Shown here one piece after another: positions 17,402 through 30,084 of a stretch of DNA of 64,000 bases. The notes below the pieces were generated by a model. The model was given only the letters and a program-made list of their open reading frames with translations. It made no database searches and was not told the DNA's origin. The DNA is taken from the NCBI RefSeq assembly GCF_000012485.1, contig NC_007512.1:1883501-1947500 (forward strand). Reading direction: 5' to 3'. The number at the start of each line of letters is the position of its first letter. Position 1 is the first letter of the stretch. The DNA comes from Pelodictyon luteolum DSM 273. Its GTDB lineage: Bacteria; Bacteroidota; Chlorobiia; Chlorobiales; Chlorobiaceae. A program made the position numbers and the translations under genes.

Positions 17402-18307
17402 TCAGACGTTTCCGAGAAGCATACTCCAGAGAGCCAGCGTCACAAAGGAAAAAATGATGCCAAGAGCAACCATCAACCCGGCAAGCGGCGGGTTGATGTC
17501 ATGCTCTGCGGCAATGATGCCAGCGGTTATCATCGGCGGCATCGCTGCTTCGAACAGCATCACCTCCACCCCCGGACCGCGCACCCCGACAATCCCCAGA
17601 TAGAACACTGCGAGCACAAGCGGCGCAAGCACCAGCTTGAAGCCGAGGCCGAGCGAGAGGTTCCGCCCGTTTCCCTCGAGATGACCGGGACGGAACGCAA
17701 ACCCTACCGAAAAAAGCGCCAGCGGCGCAAGCGTGTCGCCAAGGCGGCCGAGCACGGCAACCAGCCATGCCGGATAGACAACGGGCATGAGGAAGAGCGC
17801 CAGAAGGAGCGCGATGAACGGCGGAAAGATGATGATGCGCTTCAGGATGGCCGGAATTGAAGGGCGCCCCTCTGAATAGATGCCGGCAACCGTGATGCCG
17901 AGGGTCGAGAGCACCATGAACGAACCAAGCTGGTCGACGATGATGCCGTGGGCAATGCCTTCACGTCCGTAGAATGCCTCGATCATCGGAAGGCCCAGAA
18001 ACGAGGTATTGCCGAGCCCGCCGGTCAGGATGAGGGCGCCGACCGTTTTCCGGGGTAGGCGGAGTGCTTTGCCGGCAACGAGAAAAAACGCCGCTGCGAG
18101 CATGAAATGCAGCCATGGCATCGAGGCCAGAACGGCGACATCCCCCGTAAGCCGGAGGTCGTGCACATAGAGCAGGGTCAGCGCCGGAAGCGACACATGG
18201 ATGATGAAGCTGTTGAAGACGGAGGAAGTATCGGCAGGCATGCGGCCGAGCTTTCTGGCGGCTATGCCCAGAAGGAAGCAGATGATGATGAGCGTCAGGT
18301 TATGCAA
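17402..18307 (-). CDS. AEC-family (auxin-efflux-carrier-like) membrane transporter
   Basis: A 301-residue integral membrane protein with about ten hydrophobic helices and the family landmarks LTGGLGNTSFLGLPMIEAFYG and AAMPPMITAGIIA. AEC proteins export or import small organic anions; the substrate here is unknown. The only start that keeps the first helix (LTLIIICFLLGIAARKLG) is TTG 18307, because the upstream ATG is out of frame. It follows the membrane-fusion protein by 24 bp in the same direction and may be co-transcribed with it, an unusual pairing. Confidence 0.85.
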   Translation of the reverse strand: MHNLTLIIICFLLGIAARKLGRMPADTSSVFNSFIIHVSLPALTLLYVHDLRLTGDVAVLASMPWLHFMLAAAFFLVAGKALRLPRKTVGALILTGGLGNTSFLGLPMIEAFYGREGIAHGIIVDQLGSFMVLSTLGITVAGIYSEGRPSIPAILKRIIIFPPFIALLLALFLMPVVYPAWLVAVLGRLGDTLAPLALFSVGFAFRPGHLEGNGRNLSLGLGFKLVLAPLVLAVFYLGIVGVRGPGVEVMLFEAAMPPMITAGIIAAEHDINPPLAGLMVALGIIFSFVTLALWSMLLGNV

Positions 18308-18331
18308 CGGGCTCGCGGGATGGGATGCATT

Positions 18332-19414
18332 CTAGGATTTCGGGCTGGCTGGCACATGCGCCACCATCCCCTCGCGGAACCGATCTTCGGGAACCGATGC
18401 CACCAGGTCACCATCCTTGAGTCCCTCGAGCACTTCAACATAGGTGAGGTCCGAGGCCCCGATCCGGATCGGCTGCTTCCTCAGCCGGCCCTCATCGAGT
18501 TTCCACACATAGCTGTCGGCACCATCCCGGAACACTGAGCCTTTCGGAACGAGGAGCGCTTTTTGTTTGACGTTGTATATGATGTTGGCCGTCGCCGTCA
18601 TGCCCCCCTGCACCGCGCCCTTCGGCATGTCGGCTACAAGATAGATCTTCGAGGTTTTCGTCACCCTGTCCGTCATCGGCACCACTCTGGACACTGAAGC
18701 CGAAAAACGGCGCTCGGGGTATGCATCGAACACCACTGCCGCCTTCTGGCCAGGCCGGATCCGCGGAACATCGAGTTCATCGATTTCGACAACGACCGCG
18801 TACCCGCTGGTGTCGACCACCGTTGCCACAAGGGTACCCGAAGAGACATAATCGCCCGTCTTCACGTCCTGCAGGGTCAGCACTCCCCTGAACGGGGCGC
18901 GAACTGTCAGTTTTTTCAGGTCATCTTCGACCATTTTCAGCCGGAACTCCTTCTGGCTCTTAAGCTCACGGGCCTGCACCCGGACTTTTTCCGCCCGGTC
19001 GAAATCCTGGCGCGAGACGGCGCCCTCCCGGAACAGGTTCTCTTTTCGTGAAAAATCCAGCTCGGCATCCTTCATGGCGGCCTCCTGTTCCCTCAGGGCG
19101 GCCCGGGCCTCCTTTACGGCAAACTCGGGACGCGGACTCTCAAAGGAAAGGATCGACTGGCCCGCTTCGACCATCTCACCCTCTCGTGCACCGATGAAGC
19201 TCACCGTCCCGGAATATTCGGCCGAGAGGTTCGCCACCGCGTCAGCCTCCACGTATCCGGTAGCATACACCGCCTGCACCAGTTCCCGGTACTCCACCCT
19301 GACGGCATCGACCTCTACGGTTCCACCTTTCAACAGAAGGTAGGTAACCGTCAGGATAAACAAGGCGCCAAGGGCGATGGAGTATTTCGGAAAAATTTTC
19401 TGTAGGGACTGCAT
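18332..19414 (-). CDS. Periplasmic adaptor / membrane fusion protein (HlyD/AcrA family)
   Basis: A 360-residue adaptor. A single N-terminal membrane anchor (ALGALFILTVTYLLL) is followed by a beta-barrel/lipoyl half (VSFIGAREGEMVEAGQSIL), a coiled-coil hairpin (residues ~90-160), the second lipoyl half (TVRAPFRGVLTLQDVKTGDYV) and a barrel domain. Such proteins join inner-membrane pumps (RND or MacB-type ABC) to outer-membrane channels. No pump permease or TolC lies next to it; the only ABC ATPase of that class is the separate lolD-like gene at 25742. The downstream neighbour is the AEC transporter. Confidence 0.88.
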   Translation of the reverse strand: MQSLQKIFPKYSIALGALFILTVTYLLLKGGTVEVDAVRVEYRELVQAVYATGYVEADAVANLSAEYSGTVSFIGAREGEMVEAGQSILSFESPRPEFAVKEARAALREQEAAMKDAELDFSRKENLFREGAVSRQDFDRAEKVRVQARELKSQKEFRLKMVEDDLKKLTVRAPFRGVLTLQDVKTGDYVSSGTLVATVVDTSGYAVVVEIDELDVPRIRPGQKAAVVFDAYPERRFSASVSRVVPMTDRVTKTSKIYLVADMPKGAVQGGMTATANIIYNVKQKALLVPKGSVFRDGADSYVWKLDEGRLRKQPIRIGASDLTYVEVLEGLKDGDLVASVPEDRFREGMVAHVPASPKS

Positions 19415-19580
19415 GGGCCTGCTCAGGGTTGATTAAGTGATTTCAAAGTTACATCTTTTCGCCTTTTTCTCCATTGCGACCTTGGTTTTTCCATAATTTT
19501 ATCAATCTTTAAAAACCTAATTCCGCTCCGGCCGCATCCGTCGGCCGTTTTCGATCAGGAAAACTTAACAGGCAGTCATC

Positions 19581-19994
19581 ATGGCAAATAACGAAGGTAT
19601 CGACAACAGCTTTCTCGACACAGTCAAATTCGATGCAAAGGGACTGGTCCCGGCCATCGTACAGGACCATGAAACTGGCAAAGTCCTCATGATGGCATGG
19701 ATGAACCGCGAGAGCCTGGAGATGACGCTCGAGCGCAAAAAAGCCTGTTACTGGAGCCGCAGCCGCAACAAACTCTGGCTGAAGGGCGAATCGTCAGGCA
19801 ACATGCAGGACGTGTACGACATCCTCATCGACTGCGACGGTGACACCCTCATCCTGAAAGTCTCCCAGATCGGCGGAGCCTGCCATGTCGGCTATCACTC
19901 CTGCTTCTACCGCAGGGTGCTGGAGAACGGCAATATGGAGATCTGCGACACCCTGATGTTCGATCCTGAAGAGGTCTATGGCAAAAAAAGCTGA
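19581..19994 (+). CDS. hisI: Phosphoribosyl-AMP cyclohydrolase
   Basis: A 137-residue monofunctional HisI that opens the purine ring of PR-AMP in histidine synthesis. Signature elements are [33 protein letters not shown], the metal-binding Asp cluster [11 protein letters not shown], and the Zn/Cys site [13 protein letters not shown]. It lacks the HisE domain, so a separate hisE is expected elsewhere. It overlaps menG by 17 bp. The ~165 bp upstream region is AT-rich and shared with the divergent membrane-fusion gene. Confidence 0.95.
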
Positions 19995-20727
19995 ACCTAT
20001 GGCAACCCCTGCAAAAAAAACTGCCGAATCGCTCAACCTCACCAAATCGAGGCCCTCTATCCAGCAGATGTTCGACGAAGTCGCTCCGACCTACGACTTC
20101 CTCAACCACCTGCTCTCGCTCGGTATTGACAACTACTGGCGTGCAGCGGCAACCAGCCGTGCGCGGAAGCTGCTCTTGAACGTTCCGGCACCGCGTATCC
20201 TCGACGTCGCAACCGGCACCGGCGACCTTGCTGCCGCGATGATGAAAATCACCAATGCGAAAGTCAGCGCGCTCGACCTCTCCCCCGAGATGCTCACCAT
20301 TGCCCGCAAAAAATACCCTTCAATCGAGTTCACCCAAGGCTGCGCCGAAGAGCTGCCGTTCAAGGACGCCAGCTTTGACATCGTCTCTGCCGGGTTCGGG
20401 GTGCGCAACTTCGAGGACCTCAAAAAAGGGATGCAGGAGTTTCACCGGGTCCTGAAACCCGGAGGCCATGCGCTCATCATCGAACCGATGATTCCGCGGA
20501 CTCCGATCCTTAAAGACCTCTACCTCGTCTACTTCAAGAACGTGCTGCCGAAAGTTGCCGCACTCTTCAGCCGCTCGACGTTCGCCTATGACTACCTCCC
20601 CCACTCGGTCGAGCAGTTCCCCCAGGCTGAAGCATTCACTGCGATCCTCAAGGAAAGCGGTTTCAGCTCAGCAGAGTACCGTCCCATGACATTTGAGACT
20701 TCGATCCTCTACATCGCAAGCAAGTAA
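19978..20727 (+). CDS. menG: Demethylmenaquinone methyltransferase (UbiE/MenG)
   Basis: A 249-residue class I SAM methyltransferase. UbiE/MenG hallmarks are [20 protein letters not shown], the SAM loop [28 protein letters not shown] and [10 protein letters not shown]. It performs the last C-methylation of menaquinone, the quinone that feeds the Rieske/cytochrome b complex (petCB at 40773-42645). ATG 19978 overlaps hisI; an internal ATG at 19999 is also possible because residues 1-20 are not conserved. A 12-bp-arm inverted repeat lies downstream. Confidence 0.93.
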
Positions 20728-20770
20728 GGATATTCGGCGATTCATCCTTATTTTTTTCTGAAAAATCCGG

Positions 20771-20806
20771 TATTTCCTTGATAACAATTATGAAATCAAG
20801 GAAATA
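20771..20806. repeat. Inverted repeat between menG and the porin-like gene
   Basis: Arms TATTTCCTTGAT (20771-20782) and ATCAAGGAAATA (20795-20806) are perfect 12-mers around a 12-base AT-rich loop. No T-run follows, so a simple intrinsic terminator is not favoured. It could be a weak terminator for menG or a regulator site for the porin-like gene, whose promoter-like sequence lies ~30 bp further on. Confidence 0.55.
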
Positions 20807-20838
20807 TCATTTATACTTCCATCGCCCCAGGGCTTTTT

Positions 20839-20867
20839 TTTACACACAGCGCTATATACTTTAATAT
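20839..20867 (+). promoter_or_regulatory. Candidate sigma-70 promoter for the porin-like gene
   Basis: TTTACA (20839-20844) is followed after 17 bp by TAATAT (20862-20867) inside a strongly AT-rich tract, ~32 bp before the ATG at 20900. The -10 match is imperfect (4 of 6), and TATA-rich alternatives overlap it. Confidence 0.4.
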
Positions 20868-20899
20868 ATAACGGAAAACACAACAACACCTCCACGGCC

Positions 20900-22036
20900 A
20901 TGAAAAAAACTCTGATCATTTTATCCGCCCTTGCCGCAGCAGGATGGGGCCGGGAAGCAGCCACCGCCAGCGAGATTGAATGGAACTGGAAAGGCGACGC
21001 GCTCTACCGCTACGAATCCAGCCGCCTTGATGGCGACTCCCGATTTGACGGAAGCCACCGCATCGGCCTCCACTTCGGCGCATTCCCGAAAATCAACGAC
21101 GAAATCAAGGGCGGCATTGAAGTTGCAACAGGCGCCAGCAACCCGACATCGCGCCTGTACGTCCTTGGAAGCGGCGATGCCTTCAGCATGAGCGACCTGA
21201 TGCTCAACCAGGCCTACCTGGAAATCCGTCCGCTCTCCTACGGGCTTGAAGGCAACGCGGCCCTGAGCGCCGGCAAGCGCGACGTCAGCGAGTGCCTCGT
21301 GAGGGTCAATGACCTGCTCTGGGACACCGACGTCACCCTCGAAGGCCTTACCCTCCAGTACGGCAGGAACGGCAAGAAGCTGCAGCAGGGACTCAGCGCC
21401 ACCGCCGGCTACTATATCCTTGGAGAGGTGAGTGAAACGGCCACTACAGACAAAACCGTATCTGACGACCCCGCACTCTGGACAGCACAGCTCGCCTGGA
21501 GCGGCAAATCGGGCGGAGTCGACTATATGCTCGGGAGCAGCTACTACAACTACCTGAACATCGAGGGGTCCAGCATCACCTGGACCTACGGAGACAAACT
21601 GTTCGGCAACACCGGCACCAGCGGAAAGCTCACCTACGACTACAATGTCCTTGAGTTCTTCGCCAACGCGGGCGGGAAATTCGGCAGCGGACTCCCCTGG
21701 AAGGTTTACGGACAGTATGCCAGCAACATCGCCAGCGGCGTGGACAATAATGATACCGCCTACCTCGTCGGCGGAACGCTGGGCAAAGCCGACAAGGTTG
21801 GAAAATGGTCGTTTGACGCCAACTACTGCTACCTTGAAAAAGACGCCATTCTTGGAGCATTCACCGATGGAACCCGCTTCAAGGGCGGAACCGATGGCCA
21901 GGGCATCAAGCTCACCGCCCAGTACCAGCTCATCAAGGACCTGAATGTTGCCCTGAAATACTATAACCACGAAAAAGTCATCGATTCAGGAAACCGCTAC
22001 CAGCTCTGGCAGGCCGACATGCTCGTCAAGTTCTAA
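20900..22036 (+). CDS. Putative outer-membrane porin-like protein
   Basis: A 378-residue exported protein. A signal peptide (MKKTLIILSALAAAGWG, cleavage probably near ATAS-EI) is followed by ~360 residues of alternating, Tyr/Trp/Gly-rich segments typical of a beta-barrel (WNWKGDALYRYESSR, VDYMLGSSYYNYL, LKYYNHEK). It ends in Val-Lys-Phe, a barrel-type C-terminus. No characterised substrate family is recognised. It stands alone with its own AT-rich upstream region and a strong hairpin downstream. Confidence 0.75.
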   Translation: MKKTLIILSALAAAGWGREAATASEIEWNWKGDALYRYESSRLDGDSRFDGSHRIGLHFGAFPKINDEIKGGIEVATGASNPTSRLYVLGSGDAFSMSDLMLNQAYLEIRPLSYGLEGNAALSAGKRDVSECLVRVNDLLWDTDVTLEGLTLQYGRNGKKLQQGLSATAGYYILGEVSETATTDKTVSDDPALWTAQLAWSGKSGGVDYMLGSSYYNYLNIEGSSITWTYGDKLFGNTGTSGKLTYDYNVLEFFANAGGKFGSGLPWKVYGQYASNIASGVDNNDTAYLVGGTLGKADKVGKWSFDANYCYLEKDAILGAFTDGTRFKGGTDGQGIKLTAQYQLIKDLNVALKYYNHEKVIDSGNRYQLWQADMLVKF

Positions 22037-22071
22037 GCCGAAGCCGCATATAGCAATCATGCATAATCGCA

Positions 22072-22101
22072 CTAAAGGCTGCCCGCACAGGCAGCCTTTA
22101 G
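22072..22101. terminator. Bidirectional hairpin between porin-like gene and ligA
   Basis: Perfect 12-bp stem CTAAAGGCTGCC / GGCAGCCTTTAG with a six-base loop (22084-22089). It lies 35 bp after the porin stop and 44 bp from the ligA stop on the other strand, so it can serve both convergent units. Confidence 0.75.
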
Positions 22102-22145
22102 CTTTCTGCCGAAGCATTCTGGACTCGGAGAGGACGTTCAGGAGT

Positions 22146-25723
<3,578 letters not shown>

Positions 25724-25741
25724 GCAGAGATCAGGTTTAAC

Positions 25742-26464
25742 TCATTGGGAGAGGACCGGGACGCCATCGCGAAGCACCCGGTCGCTCTCGATCTTTCCGT
25801 CGACAAGATGGATGCGCCGGCCCGCCCGGTTGGCAAACTCCTCGTCATGGGTCACCACAATCACGGTCTGGCCAAGTTCGCGGTTCAGGCGTTCGAACAG
25901 CTGGTAGACCTTGTCGGCGGAACGGGAATCGAGGTTCCCGGTCGGCTCATCGCCAAGCAGCACCTTCGGCTCGTTTGCCAGCGCACGGGCGATGGCCACG
26001 CGCTGCTGCTGTCCGCCGGAGAGCTGGCTCGGCTTGTTTGTGTACTTGTCCTGGAGCTCAACCATGTCGAGCAGGGCCATGGCACGCTCCCTCGTCTCCT
26101 TACGGGACAGGCGTCCGCCGATCAGCATCGGCATGCTCACATTCTCCACGGCATTGAACTCCGGAAGCAGGAAGTGGAACTGGTAGATGAACCCGATCTT
26201 GCGGTTCCGGATCCGGGTCATCTCCTTCTCTTCCGTTTCGGTGATATCCTCCCCGTCAAGAAACACCCTGCCGGAAGAGGGCTTGTCGAGCCCGCCCATG
26301 ATGTAGAGCAGGGTCGACTTTCCGGACCCCGAAGGGCCTGTGATGGAAACGAACTCTCCCGCCGTTATCCGGAGGGAGAGGTTCGGAATGATCGTCTGGC
26401 GGACATCGCGCGACAGCTCAAGCTCCTTCTGTATATGTTCAAGGCGGAGAATTTCGTCGGCCAT
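25742..26464 (-). CDS. ABC transporter ATP-binding protein (LolD/MacB/FtsE-like)
   Basis: A 240-residue ATPase. Walker A is GPSGSGKST, the Q-loop region is [18 protein letters not shown], the signature is LSGGQQQR, Walker B is [17 protein letters not shown], and the switch His is in [15 protein letters not shown] and [10 protein letters not shown] place it in the LolD/MacB group that works with MacB-like permeases in lipoprotein release or efflux. No permease is adjacent. ATG 26464 ([12 protein letters not shown]) is the natural start; further upstream reading frame overlaps acr3. Confidence 0.88.
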
Positions 26465-26534
26465 CACTCGGATTTTTATTCTTGTCGCTCTTGAAGAAGA
26501 TACGAACAAAAAGGGACTGACGGGAACCGATAAA

Positions 26535-27605
26535 TCAGTCCGCCACAGCTGGCATCCCTTCGGCATCAGAAAAGAAACGCTTCCGGAGGCCGAGCGACAC
26601 ATTGACGAGGCCGATGAGCACCGGAACCTCCACGAGCGGCCCGATGACGGCGACGAACGCTTCGGGTGAATGGATGCCGAACACGCCTACCGCCACGGCA
26701 ATGGCAAGCTCGAAGTTGTTGCTCGCCGCCGTGAAGGAGAGGGTCGCCGTTTTCTGGTATCCCGCGCCCGCTTTCTTTCCAATGAAAAACGAGGTGAAGA
26801 ACATCAGTACGAAATAAATGAACAACGGAACAGCGATGCGGACCACGTCCATCGGGATGGCGATGATAGAGGCCCCTTTCAGCGAAAACATCGCAACAAT
26901 GGTGAAGAGGAGGGCTATGAGGGTAAGGGGACTGATGCGCCTGATGAACTCACGCCGATACCACTCCGCTCCCTTCCAGCGGATGAGAAAGAAGCGGGAG
27001 AGGAACCCTGCAGCGAAAGGTATGCCGAGATAGATGGCGACCGAAGCGGCAATCTCGCCGATAGTGATCTGGACGCTGAACGAGGAGAGCCCGAGCCAGC
27101 CCGGAAGGACGGAGAGGAAAAACCAGGCGTAGAGCGGGAAAAACAGCACCTGGAAGATCGAGTTGAAGGCAACGAGCCCTGCGGCATACTCCCGGTCGCC
27201 GCCGGCAAGGTCATTCCATACGATGACCATGGCGATGCAGCGGGCAAGGCCGATGAGGATGAGGCCCGCCATGTAATGCGGCATGCCGGAGAGGAACAGC
27301 ACCGCAAGCATGAACATCAGGAGCGGCCCGATGACCCAGTTGAGAAACAGCGAGAGGGAGAGGATTTTGCGATTATGGAACACCTCACCGAGATCCTCAT
27401 ATCGGACCTTCGCCAGCGGAGGATACATCATCACGATGAGTCCTATGGCGATGGGGATGTTGGTCGTCCCTGACTGGAAACTCCCGATGAATGCCGGAAC
27501 GGCGGGAAAGGCCCAGCCAGCGGCAACACCTGCTGCCATGGCCAGAAAAATCCAGAGCGTCAGGTAGCGGTCGAGAAACGAAAGCCTGCCGGAAATCTTA
27601 TTCAT
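26535..27605 (-). CDS. acr3: Arsenite efflux transporter Acr3
   Basis: A 356-residue, ten-helix BASS-superfamily permease that extrudes arsenite. The conserved helix with the essential Cys reads [18 protein letters not shown], and the N-terminus [14 protein letters not shown] and the second half [17 protein letters not shown] also fit Acr3. Its ATG overlaps the arsC coding end by 8 bp, so the pair is translationally linked. It is the last of five leftward ars genes; the 70 bp gap to the lolD-like gene leaves read-through possible. Confidence 0.94.
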
Positions 27606-28035
27606 GAGGGTCTCCCTTGATATCGTTACGATAGAACTCCCCGAAACCCTCTTTGATAAGGTCTCGGACGCTGCGGAACACTTTCAGCACCTCCGCTTCA
27701 GTCCCGGACGCCATGGCAGGATCTTCAAATCCGATGTGCAGGCGTTTTCCTACCTTCCCGGTAAACACCGGGCAGGACTCTCTGGCCCCGTCGCACACCG
27801 TCACAACAAAATCGAACGGCCTGGAAAGGAACCCGTCAACACTTTTAGGTCGGGCTCCGGAAATATCGATGCCCTCTTCAGCCATGGCCTTTATGGCCAT
27901 AGGATGCACCGTTCCGGAGGGTTCGGTGCCTGCGGAATAAACCTCAAGATCAAGGTCGAACGAACGGAGAAACCCCTCAGCCATCTGGCTTCGGCATGAG
28001 TTTCCCGTACAGAGAATCAGCACTGACGTTTTCAT
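27598..28035 (-). CDS. arsC: Arsenate reductase, low-molecular-weight-phosphatase type
   Basis: A 145-residue reductase of the thioredoxin-coupled ArsC type. The P-loop is CTGNSCR, with nucleophile Cys9, Cys14 and Arg15. The relay cysteines are Cys81 and Cys88 in [13 protein letters not shown], which match the Cys82/Cys89 pair of the S. aureus type. The general-acid Asp lies just after, in GFEDPAMA. It reduces arsenate to arsenite for Acr3. ATG 28035 opens the conserved [14 protein letters not shown]; upstream in-frame residues are not conserved. Confidence 0.94.
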   Translation of the reverse strand: MKTSVLILCTGNSCRSQMAEGFLRSFDLDLEVYSAGTEPSGTVHPMAIKAMAEEGIDISGARPKSVDGFLSRPFDFVVTVCDGARESCPVFTGKVGKRLHIGFEDPAMASGTEAEVLKVFRSVRDLIKEGFGEFYRNDIKGDPHE

Positions 28036-28057
28036 GATCGAGATGCAGTATTTATAG

Positions 28058-29083
28058 TTAGAGAACCAGATTGAACATATAGCCGACAAGCACGATCCCC
28101 GAAGCCACCACCCCTGCGAACACGGCAATCAGCCTGGGCTTGAGGACCTTCCGGAGGATGATCATCTCCGGGGCGGAAAGGGCGATGACGCTCATCATGA
28201 ATGCCATTACCGTGCCGAGAGCCGCGCCTTTTCCGAGCAGGGCCTGCACTACGGGAATGATCCCCGCCGCGTTCGAATACATCGGCACACCGATGAGGAC
28301 AGCCGCGGGCACGGACCACCAGGCACTCCGGCCCATGAGAGAGGCCATGAAGTTTTCAGGCACATAGCCGTGGATGCCGGCACCGAGCCCGACGCCGAGC
28401 ACGATGAAGAACCATACCCTTCCAACGATTTCCCGGACATGGCCAAACCCTTCACGCATCCGCTGCGGCCACTCCATCCGCTGAGAAGTGCCAGTTCCGG
28501 CTTCAGCGCTGCCCTGCAGTTTCCGCACCCACTCCTCGAGATGTTCCTCCATCCGGAGCCGCCCGATCACCATGCCGGCAATCACGGCAACCCCCAGACC
28601 CATAGCCATATAGAGCAGCGCAACCTCCCAGCCGAACATTCCGAACAGCAGCGCAAGAGCGACTTCGTTCACCATCGGCGCCGAAATCAGAAATGAAAAG
28701 GTCACCCCGAGCGGCACGCCCGCCTGCAGGAACCCGATGAAGAGCGGAACGGCCGAACAGGAACAGAACGGCGTGACGATGCCGAGCATGGCGGCAAGCA
28801 TGTTGCCCACCCCGAGGCGGCGCCCCGAAAGCATGGCCCGGGTCCGCTCCGCAGAGACAAACGTGTGCACCACACCCATCAGGAATACCACGGCCGTAAG
28901 CAGCATCATCACCTTCGGCACTTCGTAGAGGAAGAAATACAGAGCTTCCCCGAAAGGCACGGACCGGCTGAGGCCGAGCATCCCGACCAGCAGTTCAGCA
29001 CCGCCCTCGAGCCTCAGGTAGAGAAACACCCAGAGAAGGGCCGCCAGAAGGAACCCTCCCCACCACAACAGCGACTGTTTCAT
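28058..29083 (-). CDS. arsP: ArsP-type permease (DUF318)
   Basis: A 341-residue membrane protein with about eight helices. The conserved Cys-rich loop is PFCSCSAVPLFIGFLQAG, followed by FLISAPMVNEVALALLFG. ArsP homologues export trivalent organoarsenicals; other DUF318 permeases have unknown or different cargo. Its place between the thioredoxin-like gene and arsC supports an arsenic role. A hydrophilic cytoplasmic linker (~150-195) separates the two halves. ATG 29083 lies 13 bp after the previous stop. Confidence 0.85.
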   Translation of the reverse strand: MKQSLLWWGGFLLAALLWVFLYLRLEGGAELLVGMLGLSRSVPFGEALYFFLYEVPKVMMLLTAVVFLMGVVHTFVSAERTRAMLSGRRLGVGNMLAAMLGIVTPFCSCSAVPLFIGFLQAGVPLGVTFSFLISAPMVNEVALALLFGMFGWEVALLYMAMGLGVAVIAGMVIGRLRMEEHLEEWVRKLQGSAEAGTGTSQRMEWPQRMREGFGHVREIVGRVWFFIVLGVGLGAGIHGYVPENFMASLMGRSAWWSVPAAVLIGVPMYSNAAGIIPVVQALLGKGAALGTVMAFMMSVIALSAPEMIILRKVLKPRLIAVFAGVVASGIVLVGYMFNLVL

Positions 29084-29096
29084 GCCTCTCTCCCCC

Positions 29097-29381
29097 TCAG
29101 CAGCAGGATGAGCCCGAAGAACCCTTGCAGCAGCACCCTTTGGCTTTCGGCGAAAGCAGCGAACGCAGTTCATCAGCCGAAGGGACCCTGCCCGATGCAC
29201 GGACTTCCCCGTCGACCACAAGCGCAGGCGTGGACAGCACATTGTAGGACATGATCTTCTGGATGTCCTCCACCTTTTCGACCTCAGCCACAATGCTGTC
29301 TGCAGCAATGAGGGCCTTGACCGCATCGGCCAGCTGGTTGCATTTCGCACAACCGGTCCCGAGAATTTTTACCTGTATCAT
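29097..29381 (-). CDS. Thioredoxin-like redox protein with Cys-rich tail
   Basis: A 94-residue small thioredoxin-fold protein (thioredoxin_3 / redox-active disulfide protein 2 type). The active-site CxxC is Cys11-Cys14 in LGTGCAKCNQLAD, and the cis-Pro is in LSTPALVVDGEV. The C-terminal tail KGCCCKGSSGSSCC adds five cysteines (83-85, 93, 94), beyond the ordinary fold. It is gene two of the ars operon, between arsR and the permease. Possible roles are reductant for ArsC or As(III) binding; neither is proven. Confidence 0.82.
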   Translation of the reverse strand: MIQVKILGTGCAKCNQLADAVKALIAADSIVAEVEKVEDIQKIMSYNVLSTPALVVDGEVRASGRVPSADELRSLLSPKAKGCCCKGSSGSSCC

Positions 29382-29472
29382 AGTGTTTTCCTGTTTTCTG
29401 TTTGAAAAGTTGATCGCAAATGAACGATGATTGGAGTCAAAAAAAATGAACCGCATAAAAATCTGCCGGAAA

Positions 29473-29808
29473 TCAACGGCAGTCGCAAGACGCTGCCCCC
29501 CCGGTCTCGAAAAAGACCGAGAAAAGCTCCTTCGCCTCTGCCCACTTTTGAGGGTTGATGCAGTAACGAACCTTCGGCGGATTGATCTCTCCCTGAATCA
29601 GCCCGGCCTCAAGGAGCGCCTTCAGATGCTGCGAAATCGTGGACTGCGCCATCGGAATGAGCGTCGTCAGCTCCCCGGTAAAACAGCATGCCTCACACTG
29701 AAGCAGCTGCAGGATCCTGATGCGCACCGGATGGCTGAGCGCTTTAGAAAGTACAGCCAGAGCCTCTTCTCCTGAGCTGTAGTCAACCGGGTTCAATGAT
29801 CGTTTCAT
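29473..29808 (-). CDS. arsR: ArsR-family transcriptional repressor
   Basis: A 111-residue winged-helix repressor. The recognition helix lies in AQSTISQHLKALLEAGL. Candidate As(III) ligands are Cys38, Cys41 and Cys42 (LQCEACCFTGEL) on the helix where ArsR proteins bind metalloid, plus Cys83 and a C-terminal Cys108/Cys110 pair (SCDCR). GGAG lies eight bases before ATG 29808. It is the first gene of the leftward ars operon, and a matching operator overlaps its promoter. Confidence 0.92.
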   Translation of the reverse strand: MKRSLNPVDYSSGEEALAVLSKALSHPVRIRILQLLQCEACCFTGELTTLIPMAQSTISQHLKALLEAGLIQGEINPPKVRYCINPQKWAEAKELFSVFFETGGAASCDCR

Positions 29809-29838
29809 TTCATTTTCTCCATGCCAATCCCTTTGTTC

Positions 29839-29873
29839 ATCGTAAATATACGATAGAGAACGGAAGGAAACAA
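29839..29873 (-). promoter_or_regulatory. ars operon promoter with overlapping ArsR-type operator
   Basis: On the minus strand TTGTTT (29873-29868) is separated by exactly 17 bp from TATATT (29850-29845). A dyad ATCGTA-AATA-TACGAT (29839-29854) lies over the -10 box, ~30 bp before arsR. ArsR-type repressors bind such short dyads over promoters, so autoregulation by ArsR is the natural inference. Confidence 0.7.
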
Positions 29874-30084
29874 GAAATACTGCCGCAAATTTCATCGAGG
29901 AACTGGACCGGTCAAGCCCTATATTACAAAGAAGAGGCAACAGAAAAGCTGCTCTCAGCCCCTAAAACCGCAATCAGGTCTAAACATTTAACGGTTATTG
30001 GGTTTTGTTCCTTAATTATTTATCTTAATTGCAGAATTCATCACTTTACGCCGGGCCTGACAGTTCCGGTTTTTTTCAGCTTAT

